Shown here piece after piece: positions 24,983 to 37,551 of a stretch of 64,000 nucleotides of DNA. Location: positions 930,001-994,000 of the forward strand of contig NW_026570249.1 of NCBI RefSeq assembly GCF_019649055.1. Direction: 5' to 3'. The stretch's first letter is position 1. Every line of letters starts with the position of its first letter. Below the pieces are notes generated by a model, which was given only the letters and a program-made list of their open reading frames with translations, was not told where the DNA came from and made no database searches. The position numbers and the translations under genes were made by a program. This DNA is from Paramacrobiotus metropolitanus. Lineage: Eukaryota > Tardigrada > Eutardigrada > Parachela > Macrobiotidae.

Positions 24983-25570
24983 CATTTCTTTATTCTTACT
25001 ATAACTGCATCGGCTAACAGTACTCTTTTTTCATAAAGCAAAAGTTTTTGGCTGTATTCACAGTAATTACAGTGGTTTATTTTATGCTTTGCCTTTTTTA
25101 CAATTATGCCCGGAAAGTCTAAGCCTTTGTTAAAGAAAAAAGAAATGATGTGCAAGCGAACCAAAAAATGTTTGTCATAAGAACCTTTGCAATACTCGAG
25201 CTGCTCGAGTATCCATTAATTATAAAAGTGCCGGAACTGACGAGAAACAATTGATTACAGATGTGTAGTTACATATATATGACCTGAACCATATTCCTCC
25301 CGTTTTTCACGATCCATAAGCAGATACCGGCAATGCAGTACCATGTTCATAATTGATGGTCAACACAGTAAGGCTCACGAGAAACCACTATTCTGCTATG
25401 TGATCCCAACATGGAATTGATTATTTCCATTTCAAAGTAAATAAACGAACAACTGAGCATAAAATGCTGCTTTTCGGCGCAGTAAGCGGCAATCAAGAAG
25501 AGAGACTGCTAAGTTTTTTGCCAGTTAAGTTAAAAGATCAGATAGTTCTTATTCGTAATAAGGTAACGCA
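24983..25570. other. spacer between GPCR copies
   Basis: 588 bp with no recognisable feature other than a short CTCGAGCTGCTCGAG palindrome near 25197. It presumably holds the promoter of the next copy. Confidence 0.35.
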
Positions 25571-26602
25571 ATGAATTTCTCTAACGTAAGTCAGTCTTAT
25601 GCTCGACCATTTTCCACCCGTGATTACGTCAACGGAATAATCTTCGCCACGGAGTTTATCCTAACTCTTGTATTCAACACAACCTTCATTGCGACTTTTA
25701 TAAGAGACCCGTCTTTACGTACGCCTTTCAACTACCTTCTTTTAAACGTATCCATTAGTGACCTTTCGATTGCGATATGCAATGTGTTCCAGAACGCCCT
25801 GACAGCATTTCTCCGGTATCGCGTGGTGACCAATCGTGATAAGGTCGCTTGTGCGGTTTATCTGATTATTAGCCGGACAACTGTGGCGGCATCATGTTAT
25901 GCAGTGCTGCTGGTCAGTCTGGATCGTGTCTGTTCAGTGTACCGACCACTCCTGTATCGGAATTTATATAACATCAAGACAAAAGTCATCAGTTGTTGTG
26001 CTGTATGGCTATGGCTGATTGTCTCCAATAGTCCCTACGTGATATTGGATCGATTAGGGAGCAGCGATGCATCGGATGCAGCTTGTTCCGTCCATCGAGA
26101 ACTGCAGCCGGCATTCGCTACGGTGCTGCAGTTTGTGCAGTTCACAATCCCCCAAACAACAATTCTACTCAATACTATCCTGGTTTTTGCGTGGTTTCTG
26201 TACCGCAACGTTAAAAAACTTAAGGGTAATTATGGTGCAATCGAAATATTTATCCTGCAGTAACTGCATTTTGTAAATTTTTCAGCAGTGTCGTCAAACC
26301 GGACAGGAAGTGTCGCAACAAATTTTCAGAGCACTTTGACGTCTCGTAGTACTCCAACACAGACCAAGAGGGAGTATGCCCATATAAAAGTTTTTTGCCT
26401 GCTAGTGATAATTGTTATTATTTGCTGGTTGCCTAACAGTATCTATTTTTTGGTCCAGTATATACGGCCTGGATCATTCAATAGCACTTTTAGCGATATA
26501 GGAGCAGCTTTGCAATATTCTAGCTGCATTTTTAATTCTGTTGTATTTCAAATGTCTCTGATCGAATTTCCTCGATGTTGGTCATGCTCCCGAAGCAGCT
26601 GA
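25571..26602 (+). CDS. rhodopsin-like GPCR, array copy 3
   Basis: Exons 25571-26225 and 26286-26602 with a 60-bp phase-1 intron at the same place as in the paralogues. MNFSNVS start. Motifs: RTPFNYLLLNVSISDLSIA in TM1-2, SLDRVCSVY at the DRY position, AVWLWLI in TM4, CWLPNSIYFL in TM6, and SSCIFNSVVF in TM7 in place of NPxxY. A conserved Cys pair (DKVACAV and AACSVH) could form the usual loop disulfide. Full-length and open; the C-terminal tail is only about 20 residues. Confidence 0.82.
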
Positions 26603-27241
26603 TAATAAAGTGCGCAAAACCTGCGGCCTGCCAAAGGCTTACAATTGCTCTGTACCCTGTACAAATACTCATGATTGTATGAAGTTCACTGGCCGCTGCA
26701 GTGTAATCTTACTGTTATCTCATTAATATATTATATTGCATCATGCATGTTATCTCATAATTTGTGAGAAATGAAGGGTGCGGCTCACTGTCCTTTAAAG
26801 TTGCAAAACAGTAAAATCAAAAAATGAAAATGGTAACAAATAAAAGGTAAAGACAAAATTGTTATACCGATCAAGTCTGCACTCTGCAGCATCATTATCT
26901 GTACAGTAAGACTATACTGTGCTAACTACGGTATATATGCTCCAGGCTGCCTCCAGCACACTGCACAGGTTTTATTCACAGTGGCCTCGATAAAAAATGT
27001 ATGTGTTACGGTAATTGTCCAGCTATGACGACGCCTTTGTTGATTATTGATATTTGATACCACACGATCCTTATACAGTACATACATTTCGAACACTTAC
27101 GGGTTTTTGTGTCATGTTTCTGCGGGGAAGTGGGGAATAAAACACTAACAGTTTTAGGCTGAAATTTGATCGTTGTGGCATGCTGCGTGCTGCAATACTT
27201 TTAACCGACAACACACAGCATCAATCCAATTCTAGCAAGAT
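26603..27241. other. spacer between GPCR copies
   Basis: 639 bp without recognisable exons or repeats. Confidence 0.35.
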
Positions 27242-28374
27242 ATGACAGCGGTAAAACACATGTATGCCAACAGTACCAACAATTCATTTCTAGTTCCGCA
27301 GTTTTCCGCGGCTGCTTACATAGTGGCCATATCCTTTGCGGTAGAATTCGCCTTCTGTTTGGCATTCAATCTGACCTTTATCTTCATATTTATCAAAGAT
27401 TCCGCCCTGCGCACTCCATTTAATTACCTTCTTCTGAATGTCTCCATCAGTGACCTTTCCATAGCCGTGTGCAATGTCCTGCAGAACGCGCTAACTGCGT
27501 TTTTCCGCTATCGCACGGTCACTAATTATAACAAATCTCTTTGTGCATTTTATCTACTTGTCAGCCGTACAACGGTGGTGGCATCAATTTACGCTGTTCT
27601 TTTAGTCAGTGTGGACCGGGTTGGTGCTGTGTATCTTCCGCTGTTTTACAGAAAAACCTATCGTACTCGAACGAAAGTGATAAGCTGTTGTATCGCGTGG
27701 TTTTGGCTGTTGTCCTCTAATTTGCCCTACGTCGTGTTGGATCGCGTATGGAGCAACGATTTAGCGAACGCTTCGTGTTCTATGCACAGGGAATTGCAGC
27801 CGGCATATTCTTCTGCACTACAGATTCTTCATTTTACCTTGCCTCAGATACTCATCCTTGTGAATACAGTTGCTGTTTTCGGGTTTCTCGTTTACAGAAA
27901 ATACTTCAAAAAGATAAATGGTAAAATATTCTTTAAGGCACAGTTCAAAGTTTTCTCAGAAAAAAAGGATTTTGTGTTCTTGTCACTTTTATATGTATTT
28001 ATTCCTTAATCGTGCATGGTTTGTTTATGACAGGAACAATATCAAGAATTCCTGTCACCACGAGCACAGCAGTGATCAACCGACCCAATAACAATCTTCA
28101 AACAGATATTATCGTCAAAATTGTGCATAACAAGCGGGAACGCGCGCATGCTCGAGTATTTTTACTACTGGTTGTCATTATTGTGGTTTGCTGGATGCCC
28201 AACGGCCTGTATTTTTTGATTAGAGATATTAATACGCTGCTACCAAGTAGTGATTATGCCAATGTATTAGCGGCCTTGCAGTATTCTAGTTGCATTTTTA
28301 ATTGCTTAGTGTTTCATACTTCTATAGAAGGTTTTCGCCGGTTCTGGCATCAATGCATGCGCCGATCTGCTTAA
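27242..28374 (+). CDS. rhodopsin-like GPCR, array copy 4
   Basis: Exons 27242-27920 and 28034-28374 with a 113-bp phase-1 intron. The ATG at 27263 is a second possible start. Motifs: RTPFNYLLLNVSISDLSIAV, SVDRVGAVY at the DRY position, CWMPNGLYFL in TM6, and SSCIFNCLVFHTS in TM7. It is most similar to copies 3 and 5. The frame is intact; the third loop encoded by exon 2 is Asn/Thr-rich and then basic (NKRERAHARV). Confidence 0.82.
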
Positions 28375-29079
28375 AACTCAAAAAACATTATGTATAATGA
28401 TGTGCTGAAATTAAAATGACTGTAATAATTTTGAATTAGAGCAGCGGTCATGACGTCACACAGGCATTCATGTGCTACTGACCTTTTCGGAGTTATAGCG
28501 TTATATTGCACATTGTATACCGTCACCAGCAACTGACATCCAGCTTTGTTTATTTTTGATTTAATTCGATCCAGAGCAGCAATGTTGCTGTCAAAATTAA
28601 AATTCAACATCACTGTTTTAAACTTGTTACAGCTTAAAGTAGTAACGGGCCTGACGGCTCTCAGCTTTCCGTCCTGTTTGAACTAGCTCTGGCTTGTATG
28701 TTGGAAAGGTGATAATTTCCATTCGGTAGAACAAACGAACACACGAAACCCTCGATGTTTACCGTCGAATCCCATTGCGTGTTTCCACAGTTTCCAAGTA
28801 AGAAATTTTTAACAACGGTACACAGTTAACGTCATCGCCAAAACTTGTTCTTAGTCAGTCATCAAAATTATTCAGCGTTTTCTAAAACCGAGTTATACCA
28901 TTTTTCATCCATTTTATTGCGTTAAGTTCTAAACTTGGCCCATGCTACATTAATATTGATCTCAGTTGCTTTTACTATCGCGTGAATCATGAATGATGGA
29001 TGATCTTTTACTTTATTTGCTAATTTTACTAATAAAATAGGCGAAATTTATTAAATATTAACTTGCTACTACAATTATC
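28375..29079. other. spacer between GPCR copies
   Basis: 705 bp, AT-rich, with no recognisable feature. Confidence 0.35.
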
Positions 29080-30147
29080 ATGAACATTACTAACAGCACG
29101 CTCTTGTTGTCACGACCGTTATATTATACTGGTGATTTTTATCTAGCCCCCAGTGATTATTTTGTCGGAATTATTTTTGCACTGGAGTGCATTTTCACAT
29201 TAACATTCACCATTGCATTTATTGCGACATTTATACAGAAGAATTTGCTGCGCACCCCATTTAACTACCTCCTTCTTAACATCGCCATCAGTGACCTTTC
29301 GATTGCACTGTGCAACATATTGCAGAATACACTGTCTACGTTCTATGATTACCGTATAGTGGCCAATTCTAACCGTTTTGGCTGTGCAGCTTACCTGTTA
29401 TTGAGTCGCACGACTGTCGCCGCATCCTGCTATGCAGTGCTATTGGTCAGTGTGGATCGCGTATGTTCGGTGCACATGCCGCTGGTGTATCGAAATTGGT
29501 ATTCTGTCAAGACGAAAGTGATTAGCTGCTGCATTACATGGCTGTGGTTAATTGCAACGAATATCCCATACGTCACATTGGATCGATTATGGACCGGCGA
29601 TTCTAAACAAGCCGCTTGCTATCTGCACAGGAATATTCAGCCAGCGTTTTCGTTGTTTTTGCAGCTTTTCCATTTTACACTACCACAGACAGCGATATTA
29701 ATAAACACCGTTTTAGTGTTCACATGGATTTTTCGACGGAACTTTCATAAACCAAAAAGTAAATTTTATATGGCCAATTTTAAAAAGTTGGTGATATTTA
29801 GACACAAAATGTTCGAATTCGTTTCAGAGACAGTGCCCGTGCCTGCTTCGCCGGCTCCCACTGAATCCCAGCCGAATGAGCAAGTTTACTGCAGGATGCC
29901 TTTATCAAGCAATAAACGGGAACGAGCGCAAATTCGAGTGTTTCTTTTGCTGGTAGTAGTCGTCATTGTTTGTTGGCTACCAAATGACTTTTATTACTTA
30001 ATTGGCGATATCAATCCATTAATAATTAATACCACCTTTGCCAATATTGGCGCAGCTTTACAGTACTGCAGTTGCATTCTTAACTGTTTGGTATTCCATA
30101 CGTCCATACCAGAAATTCGTCAGTTATGGAAGTGTCAGCGTAGATAA
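29080..30147 (+). CDS. rhodopsin-like GPCR, array copy 5
   Basis: The locus reads as one open frame of 355 codons, but the paralogues predict a phase-1 intron after KPK. Donor AAA|GTAAAT and acceptor gaattcgtttcag delimit 29759-29827, 69 bp, a multiple of three with no stop codon. Exons are therefore most likely 29080-29758 and 29828-30147. Motifs: RTPFNYLLLNIAISDLSIAL, SVDRVCSVH at the DRY position, CWLPNDFYYLI in TM6, and CSCILNCLVFHTS in TM7. N-glycosylation sites NITNST sit at the N-terminus. Retaining the intron would insert 23 residues in the third loop without breaking the frame. Confidence 0.82.
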   Translation: MNITNSTLLLSRPLYYTGDFYLAPSDYFVGIIFALECIFTLTFTIAFIATFIQKNLLRTPFNYLLLNIAISDLSIALCNILQNTLSTFYDYRIVANSNRFGCAAYLLLSRTTVAASCYAVLLVSVDRVCSVHMPLVYRNWYSVKTKVISCCITWLWLIATNIPYVTLDRLWTGDSKQAACYLHRNIQPAFSLFLQLFHFTLPQTAILINTVLVFTWIFRRNFHKPKSKFYMANFKKLVIFRHKMFEFVSETVPVPASPAPTESQPNEQVYCRMPLSSNKRERAQIRVFLLLVVVVIVCWLPNDFYYLIGDINPLIINTTFANIGAALQYCSCILNCLVFHTSIPEIRQLWKCQRR

Positions 30148-30718
30148 TTGTTCTGACAGTTTCTCAAAGCTGGGGCTCTGTCTTATTGTTGGTACAGCAG
30201 CTTCATTTTTGAATAAAAAACATGTTTGCCTAAATGCACTACACCCTATCAGCAGTCACAATTATTTCACAATACAGTTAATTTTCGCGAAAACATTTTT
30301 ACCATTCGGAGTTGTGTGCGACCCCTTCATCAGCATCAGTAGACAGGAATAATAGACTAACTTTTTAAAACAGAGCCGTGTGCAAGTGTAGAAAAGAAGT
30401 GAAAGTGAAATGCGACACTTTTGCCAAATTGATTGTTGCTATAAAAATGTTAGCGATTTCTTTCAGCAAACACGAGCGGATTGTACAAATTCCCTCCAGT
30501 TTCTGGCGCAAAACATCCGTATTCCGGATGTTTAACCAGCTTTAAATACTAACGGAAAACTGATCTAAATCAAATAGAACTGGAAAATATAGCCTGCTTT
30601 AAGCCATGCACTAACACTGTCACGTGTCACACTCTTTTAGTGCGGAAAAGTTTCAATACCCAGCTGCGCATTCCATTACCAGCAATGGTTAAAAAACGGT
30701 TTACGTTCTTTATGCAGC
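30148..30718. other. spacer before the broken GPCR copy
   Basis: 571 bp with no recognisable feature. Confidence 0.35.
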
Positions 30719-31421
30719 ATGAATGTTACTAATGGCAGTCATGTCTCGCTACGACCCCTCTCCACTGGCGATTACATTGTCGGCGTCGTTTTTGCCGGTC
30801 AGTGCATCATTACAGCGACATTATCGCTGACCTTTATCTTCATCTTTTATAACGCACTCAACTCTGCGAACACCGTTTCACTACCTTCTGCTCAACGTAT
30901 CAATCGCTGACCTTTTAATAGCTACCTGCAACATACTTCCATCGGCTCTCAGGACTTTTTCTCAAAATTGGGTAATAACCAACGCTAATAGAGTCGGTTG
31001 TGCGGTGTATTTAGTTATGAACCGTACGGCTGTGGCTGCGTCGTGCTGCGCTGTTTTCTTGGTTAGCATCGACCGGGTTCTCTCCGTATACGCACCGGTT
31101 CTGTATCGTAATGCCTACTCGACCAAAACAAAAGTGACCAGTTGCTGCGTAATGTGGTGCTTATTAATTGTGACAAATATGCTTTATGTCACGTTGGATC
31201 GATTATGGAGTCATGACGAGCGGGATGCGGCTTGTGGCACCCACAATGGTCTTCAACCCATATTCGCGACTGTTTTGCAAATAGTACATTTTGTATTACC
31301 ACAGGCCGTTGTTCTTGTCAATGCTACGTTGGTTTTCGCATGGTTTCTAAAGCGAAGTTTTGGAAAATCAAGAGGTTAGTAACTTTAACCCTGTCGAATG
31401 TCTTCTTGGTTAAGTACGAGT

Positions 31422-31429
31422 ATATAAAA
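31422..31429. repeat. left target-site duplication of the P-like element
   Basis: ATATAAAA here and again at 38856-38863, immediately outside the outer inverted repeats. Eight bp is the duplication length of P-type and hAT-type transposases. The sequence is AT-rich, so chance similarity cannot be excluded. Confidence 0.5.
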
Positions 31430-31436
31430 GGTCGAT

Positions 31437-31540
31437 GCTGCGTGCACGGGTAAACACGGGTGTTGGCTGCGTGCACGGGTGTTTTCACGGGTGTTGGCTG
31501 CGTGCACGGAGTTCGGACACGGGTTGGCTGTGTGCACGAC
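31437..31540. repeat. left outer inverted repeat (minisatellite-like)
   Basis: Three to four imperfect copies of a roughly 24-bp unit with core GGGTGTTGGCTGCGTGCACG. The reverse complement of the same array lies at 38732-38850, including the shared variant ending in ACGGAGTT. Confidence 0.7.
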
Positions 31541-31833
31541 TTTCTCAATTTTAAGTTTTTATTATTTTCGAATGTTAGGCGCAACATTTATAGTTTTCCA
31601 GGTCTTGTTCAACCACAACAGATTTTTCGACCGGTTTCTGACATTTCATGTGGCATAATCTAATCATATAGAAATAGTTACAGAAACTTTGTTTTACGCC
31701 TCAGAGTTTTTCTACGCGACGTGATGCAAGTGGGAATGGTGTCGCTTGTATGCTTCATAAGCGGCCACCGTACCAAATGTGCTCGGAATTTCGCATCAGA
31801 CCCTGCTCAAAACTGGTCGTTTCAGGATCCATC

Positions 31834-31884
31834 ATAGAGACAATGAACATACGCCGCGTCTCTCTCCGCTCTGTATGACAGGAG
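31834..31884. repeat. left arm of a perfect 51-bp inverted repeat
   Basis: Identical to the reverse complement of 37490-37540. Weaker similarity extends outward (a shared GGATCC on one side and GGATGCTCGG on the other), so the original repeat was longer. It flanks the transposase gene and may be its true terminal or subterminal repeat. Confidence 0.75.
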
Positions 31885-32319
31885 TAATCAGTCTCTCTCT
31901 AGTCCTTTTATATACATTGTCCGGATGCTCGGTCCATAATAGAGAGAAACTTTTCGGTATAGATGACGTCACAAATACCCTTATTGCTGAGCGTTCACTG
32001 TGTTCACTGTCTTGGTCTGTGAATAAGTGGTTGGTGGTCTGTTAACACAGTAAGTGGCTGGTCACTGCGATTTCTTCCAATCATAAACAATAGAGCGATT
32101 AATCAAGATTAAATGCAATTACATCCAGACAATACTAGGAGATTTCTTTAACCCGTAAGAAACGTAACAACTAACAGCTCACACGAAATTTAGTTGCCAT
32201 CGCACTGAGTAGGCTGTATGCATGTTAAATTTTGTTGAAATAATGCTTAACATTTGACTATAGCCTGCTAGCGTTGACTTGATGTATTAATTTGTGTTAT
32301 ATATTATGCGGCATTTAAA

Positions 32320-35300
32320 ATGCCAGATTACTGTTATGTTCCAAACTGTCCTAATAAAAGAGGCACTAGCAAAGCGTTATCCTGGCATACATTTCCTTCG
32401 CGAGACAAACATCCTGATAACTGGCAAATCTGGTTTAATTTTTGTCAATGCGCTGAAGAACCGTCCACTGCTGCAGTAATATGTTCCGACCATTTTGTTA
32501 ATTCTGATTATCACTGTGCCTATCAAGCGGAGTTATGTGGCCGAGTACGCAATCGCCGGCTTTTAGACGATGCAGTCCCATCACGTAACAGTCCCACGGA
32601 TTTAAGGCCTCATGGATACTGCAGCCCAAAAAAGAAACGTGCTTTATCTGCAGGTATATCACTAAACTAACAACTCAAGCAGTTACTTTTAAGCATAATA
32701 CAGAATGATTCGGTAACGACGAATTGTCAGTGTATTCGGTTGTAGCGTGAATTTAGTTTTATAGATGTTTTTATCGCTATTTGACGCTTATTAATTTGTC
32801 GAATATAGCAACAGTTGTATAGCATATGCATAATGTAATATGTGCATATATCATTATGTATGTATGTGTTGTGCGTAAATACAAGTAGGATATCTGATAA
32901 TAGGATATCAGTTTCATTACAGTGTTAAGTATTCTACTTCTTTGTATGTATAAGCGCCATTTTACAAAAGTGCTATATGTTTAGATTCCGTGCAATATGC
33001 CTGCTTTGACGACATGGTGCGCGATGTTGGAAACCTGACCTCCAAGCTTTTATGCTTAATCTTGCCTTTATCTAACAACGATAGATTCTGCGTTTTCTAC
33101 CGAAGTAAGCCGGAAGCTGATTCACCATCTCACGCTTTTGAACGATGTCTGTTCTTCCGTAACTCATTGGCGCCATGTTTCGAATCTTGTGGTCGCCGTG
33201 TCATTCAAAAAGGCCCATTGGACATTGTCGAGTCCCGGGCGCATTTGGACCGCCTGTTGTCCGAACTGGAATCTCTGAATTCATGTCCTGGCCTATCGTT
33301 TGCGAATCCCAATGTCTTGCATAGCTTTGACACGGCTTATCTGGATCAGTCAACAGCGCCAGCTGTGTATCGCGACCAACACTGCAAACTGCTGCATCAT
33401 CCGACAATTAACCGTGTCCGGTAAGTTTTTTGTTGTAAGCATTACATGTGCTGTACAGTATATGTGTGTAAGTACTCTGCAGTCTGCACTAACCATACAC
33501 AATGTATGTAAATACTTTACAGTATATATGTATATATTCACTGTTTAAGAATTGTTATTGGTAACTGTATTAATATTATAATTATAATATAATAAACTAA
33601 TAACATATAGTATATATGTATGTATTCACTATGGGAGTAGCAGTTACTGTATTTATATCATTATTTTCTATTTTCGTTACCTACTACGCGTTGTAGAGGC
33701 GAAGCATGCGCTTTACAGTATATATGTATATATTCCACACTTCTAATACTTTATAGTATATATGTATATATTCACTGTGTAAGTATTAATATTCGTTACT
33801 AACTACGCGTTGCAGATGCGAAGCATGCGCCAGTTTCCAAAAAACACATGGCAAGCGAAAGAAGCGTTTGTCTGACGAAGCTCCGAATCTGAAGACTAAC
33901 CACAAGTTCCTAAGGAAAGCTGACTTGGCAGATGTTGCTAAAACTTTAGTCAGCCAGAAAGCCAGCGCATTAAAGACCTCCAAAAGAAAAGTCTTGCAGT
34001 TGGAAGCGGCTAAGGCAAAGATCAACACTGTGCAGGAAATGGCATCTAGCATCTGGCGTGAAAACTTGGATGGTTTGCCCGACGATACCCGCGAACTTAT
34101 CCAGACGATGATAGGACTGTGCAAGATGCCGAAAAACGGCCGTCGCTATCCTGATTTTATCAAAGAAATTGCCATAGCAATGCAGGTAAGATTGATATGT
34201 GATATAGTATTCAAAACTTATTAAAAGGATTCGTTCGTAATTAATTTTTGATATTTTATATATGTATTCATAATTAATTGAAAGGAATTATTCATAGTTA
34301 TTATGTTATTAATATGGGTATAAGTGTATTAATATTTAGGCCAAATGTGGGACCAATGGCTACGAGTTTGTGCGATCATTGTTGCCGCTTCCAAGTACTA
34401 GCACTGTTGCAAGGCTACGCGAAGTCATGCCGAAAGCCTGTGGGCTAACTTCCTTCATGGTGCAACTGTTAGCCGAAATTCGTAAAAGCCACGTTGATGA
34501 AGATCGTGTCGTTGCTTACCACTGGGATGACACACTTCTGGAAACGGGGGTGTATTATAAACCTTAAGTAGACAAGGTTACTGGAATGCCAGAAATAGAG
34601 CAAAAATATCTGGATTTATTCCCGGCGATAGCGAAGAAAAAGCAAAGCACCAAGCCAGCTAACAAGGTTACCGTTGGCGTCCTTTCAGGCTTGCGAAAAC
34701 GTTACAATCATCCTGTGCAGTACCATATGACTTACGGAAATATCCCAGGTGATGCGCGAACTTTAAGCGATTTTTTTATTGCATTGTTATTAATAAAAAG
34801 CATACAACTTCTTTAAATTTTTGCAGGCGCTCCATTACGACAGATTGTGACTGATGTTGTTGTGACAATAACTGAATGTGGATTTTGGGTACTGGTGACT
34901 GTGTCTGACGGAGGAGGAAACAACGTCGCTTGTCTTCGTTTTTTTGGTCTATTCAAACCGTTGCTTTAGGAATACCTTTTCATTTATCATATTAATTTTT
35001 CGAGGTAACGTTTTTAAATATACCAGTGTTTTAACATTCTAGAGAGCGTGGAGGTCTTCCCTGCAACTTTTACTTCATTGATGGCAAAAAAGTGTTTCAC
35101 TCTTTTTGTCCGCCTCACCTGGCGAAGAACCTTGTCTGCAACTGGCGCAACTTGCGCGATGGGGCTAAGCGGTCGGAAATTCCGGTAAATATTTTGTTGT
35201 TAATTTCAGTAAATCCTTAGACGATTCATACTATAATCAGAAGTAAGACCCGGTTTATTTTAAACGATTAGTGGTACGACAAAGATGGCAAGAAATACGA

Positions 35301-37280
35301 TCGCGGAGTGAGTTTCGAGTATGTGTGGCGGTTCTTCATATATGACCAGCAATCGGAAAAGAAATTAGCTCCCAAGCTGACCCTTAAACTTCATATGGAG
35401 CCGCATGCGTATGCCAAAATGAAGTTTTCTGCGGCAATGCAGCTGTTGAGTGCAACAGTGGCAAAGTAATTAACTACCGTAATGTACAGTATATATATAC
35501 AATATACAAAGTTTATTGTGGATGGCAAAAATTACCCTTATATATACATACAGTATAAAAATACACACACAGTACATACATACAGTATATAAAATATATT
35601 GTTATTAGTTGAAATTATCTTTAGTGCCATGAAACATTGCAAGGATTCAACCATCGTAGAACTGGCACGCCAGTTCAAAGGTGCTGATGCTACCATTGAC
35701 TGGGTTCTGTTTTGGAACAATGTTTTGGATTACCTGAATACGTCTCATTCCAACGAACGCCGCGAAAGCAGAATGCCAATTACAGCGGAAGAATCTTGAA
35801 CACCATTGGACGGGTCGATGTAAATCACTTTTTTCATGTCATAGCTTTTTACCGGAATTAAGCACAAATTTTGACTTGACAGTACTTGGAAAACGCCATA
35901 AAGAGGCTGGTTCATTGGAAAGAGAATATTCCGCAGAAGGATCGTATACGCAACTCACTAATTGATAGAATCTTGATTTCAATTATGACTGCCATTGACG
36001 TGGGTCGCATTTTAGTTGAACAAAATCACCAGGTAATTGAATTATTTAAAAAGCTTTATTAGTTTTTAATTTTTCAAATTTGATTTTATTGTAAAAACCG
36101 CTGCAATCTTTGTAGAAGTACATAAACACTCGTGCCCTGTGCAACGACCATGTGGAGTTTTGTTTTTCGCGGATGCGCGAAGCCAGGGGCAGCCGTTTAG
36201 GTGGTCTGACCGCTGACCATTGTGGTGATTCTTTCCGGACCGTCACGCTGACAGCAGCTATTAAACCGTCCAAATTCGGGAATCATACATCAGACGGAAT
36301 ATCGAACGAAAGCAGTTTCAGTGTTGTGCGCTTTCTAGGGCAACAGCGCCATACAGTGTGCTGACCCGACTTTACTGCTCACATTGACAAACTAACGACA
36401 GCCCTTGAAAAAGAAGAAGCTGAACCTGAACATGAAATTTGCTATGATCAATACTCCAGCTATTCCCAGTGGTGCGTCATCTATTATGTTGCTGGATATG
36501 CGTTGCACCGACGGATGTCTGCATTTCCGAAAGTGGGCAGTTGCCTTTGTCTGGATTGCCGTAAATTTGTATTTTTAGACTGCAATCAACCCATGCCATG
36601 GTAACTGAAGCAGTTTTAAATAGTCTAAATATACTACCCTTGTTTTATTTGATTTTGTAATTTTAAAGTTTTATTACTGCAGGTTTGCTCAGTGGTGCAG
36701 AAACGCTTCACGAGGAAATCTCACAATGGCAAGCGTAGCCATTTTCCATCATTTTCGAGATGTCAGCAACATGTTCGATAGCGCAGTGCAGCACCTGTTT
36801 TCCTCATCGAACGTTGGACATGTAGCGATTTTTTTGGGAGTTTTAAAATCCAGAAAAGTTTTTGATGCGATCTGCCGAAATAAACGTAGTAACTCGGAGT
36901 GCGAATGTAATATCGAGCCATTTATCCTAGCGGCTACGGAAATTTTCGTGCAGTCTCTTCTTACTATGCATGTAAAACATAAGACTTTAATGGAAAAGTC
37001 TCGCCGGTACGGGAGCTCCAAATCAAAGCACGCCTCTGCCGTTCACAAAGCAATCAAGTACGGATATGCACGACCTGAGTATGATGTAAGTATCAAGTAT
37101 TAAGAATTCGTCATCAAATTTAAATAATTTGCCTTATTGTTGGATAATTTTACTTATTGTTGGATTTTTTAAATGTGTATATTCTCGGGTTTGTAGGACT
37201 GCGAGGAGGATGAAGATGGGGAATGTGAAGGTTTTGTGGTTTTTGATCGTTTTTGTTTTAATTTTTTCTGTCATATCTAG
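32320..37280 (+). pseudogene. THAP9/P-element-like transposase, two premature stops
   Basis: Exon 1 (32320-32653) encodes a THAP zinc finger: start MPDYCYVPNCPNKRG, then HTFP, a Trp, CSDHF and an AVPS end motif. Further exons: 32985-33420, 33816-34185, 34340-34748, 34827 onward, about 35045-35190, and others up to 37280. Catalytic-domain landmarks are the HWDD-LLETGVYY region, TVSDGGGNN, the CPPHLAKNL segment, and NDHVEFCFSRMR, whose Glu fits the last acidic residue. A YVAGYALHRRM segment and a C..C pair follow, then an acidic tail (DCEEDEDGE). An in-frame TAA at 34565 lies inside the first catalytic block, and an in-frame TGA at 36362 follows the NDHVE exon. The copy is therefore probably inactive. 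A domesticated host gene is less likely given the stops and flanking repeats. Confidence 0.75.
33519..33832. repeat. AT-rich tandem repeat inside a transposase intron, with duplicated splice acceptor
   Basis: Four copies of a roughly 23-bp TACAGTATATATGTATATAT unit (near 33519, 33607, 33715, 33753). The sequence ACTACGCGTTG[TC]AGA.GCGAAGCATGCGC occurs at about 33681-33712 and again at 33802-33831, where it spans the acceptor and first bases of the next exon. A segment of about 120 bp containing the acceptor was evidently duplicated. Confidence 0.65.
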
Positions 37281-37489
37281 TACTTTGTGATGCATTACAT
37301 TGATTGGTGCGCATACATTCGTTTCGTTACAGTGCATTATTAACGTTTATTGCTCGGCCGCTATTTTTGCGACCGCAAAAAATGAATTATGAAATAGACC
37401 AATCATGACACAGTTCATTGTTCAGTTGAGGAACAGGGCGGAGCATGTCATAACCCGAGCATCCGACCTAAGTTTTATGACAGTGATTG

Positions 37490-37540
37490 CTCCTGTCATA
37501 CAGAGCGGAGAGAGACGCGGCGTATGTTCATTGTCTCTAT
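37490..37540. repeat. right arm of the perfect 51-bp inverted repeat
   Basis: Exact reverse complement of 31834-31884. It lies 200 bp after the transposase stop and just before the second coding fragment. Confidence 0.75.
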
Positions 37541-37551
37541 GGATCCATCTC

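Noticed and set aside
31324-31587. Frame with repeated CTQPT-like units
   Set aside because: Translation of the minisatellite in the transposon's left inverted repeat, not a gene.
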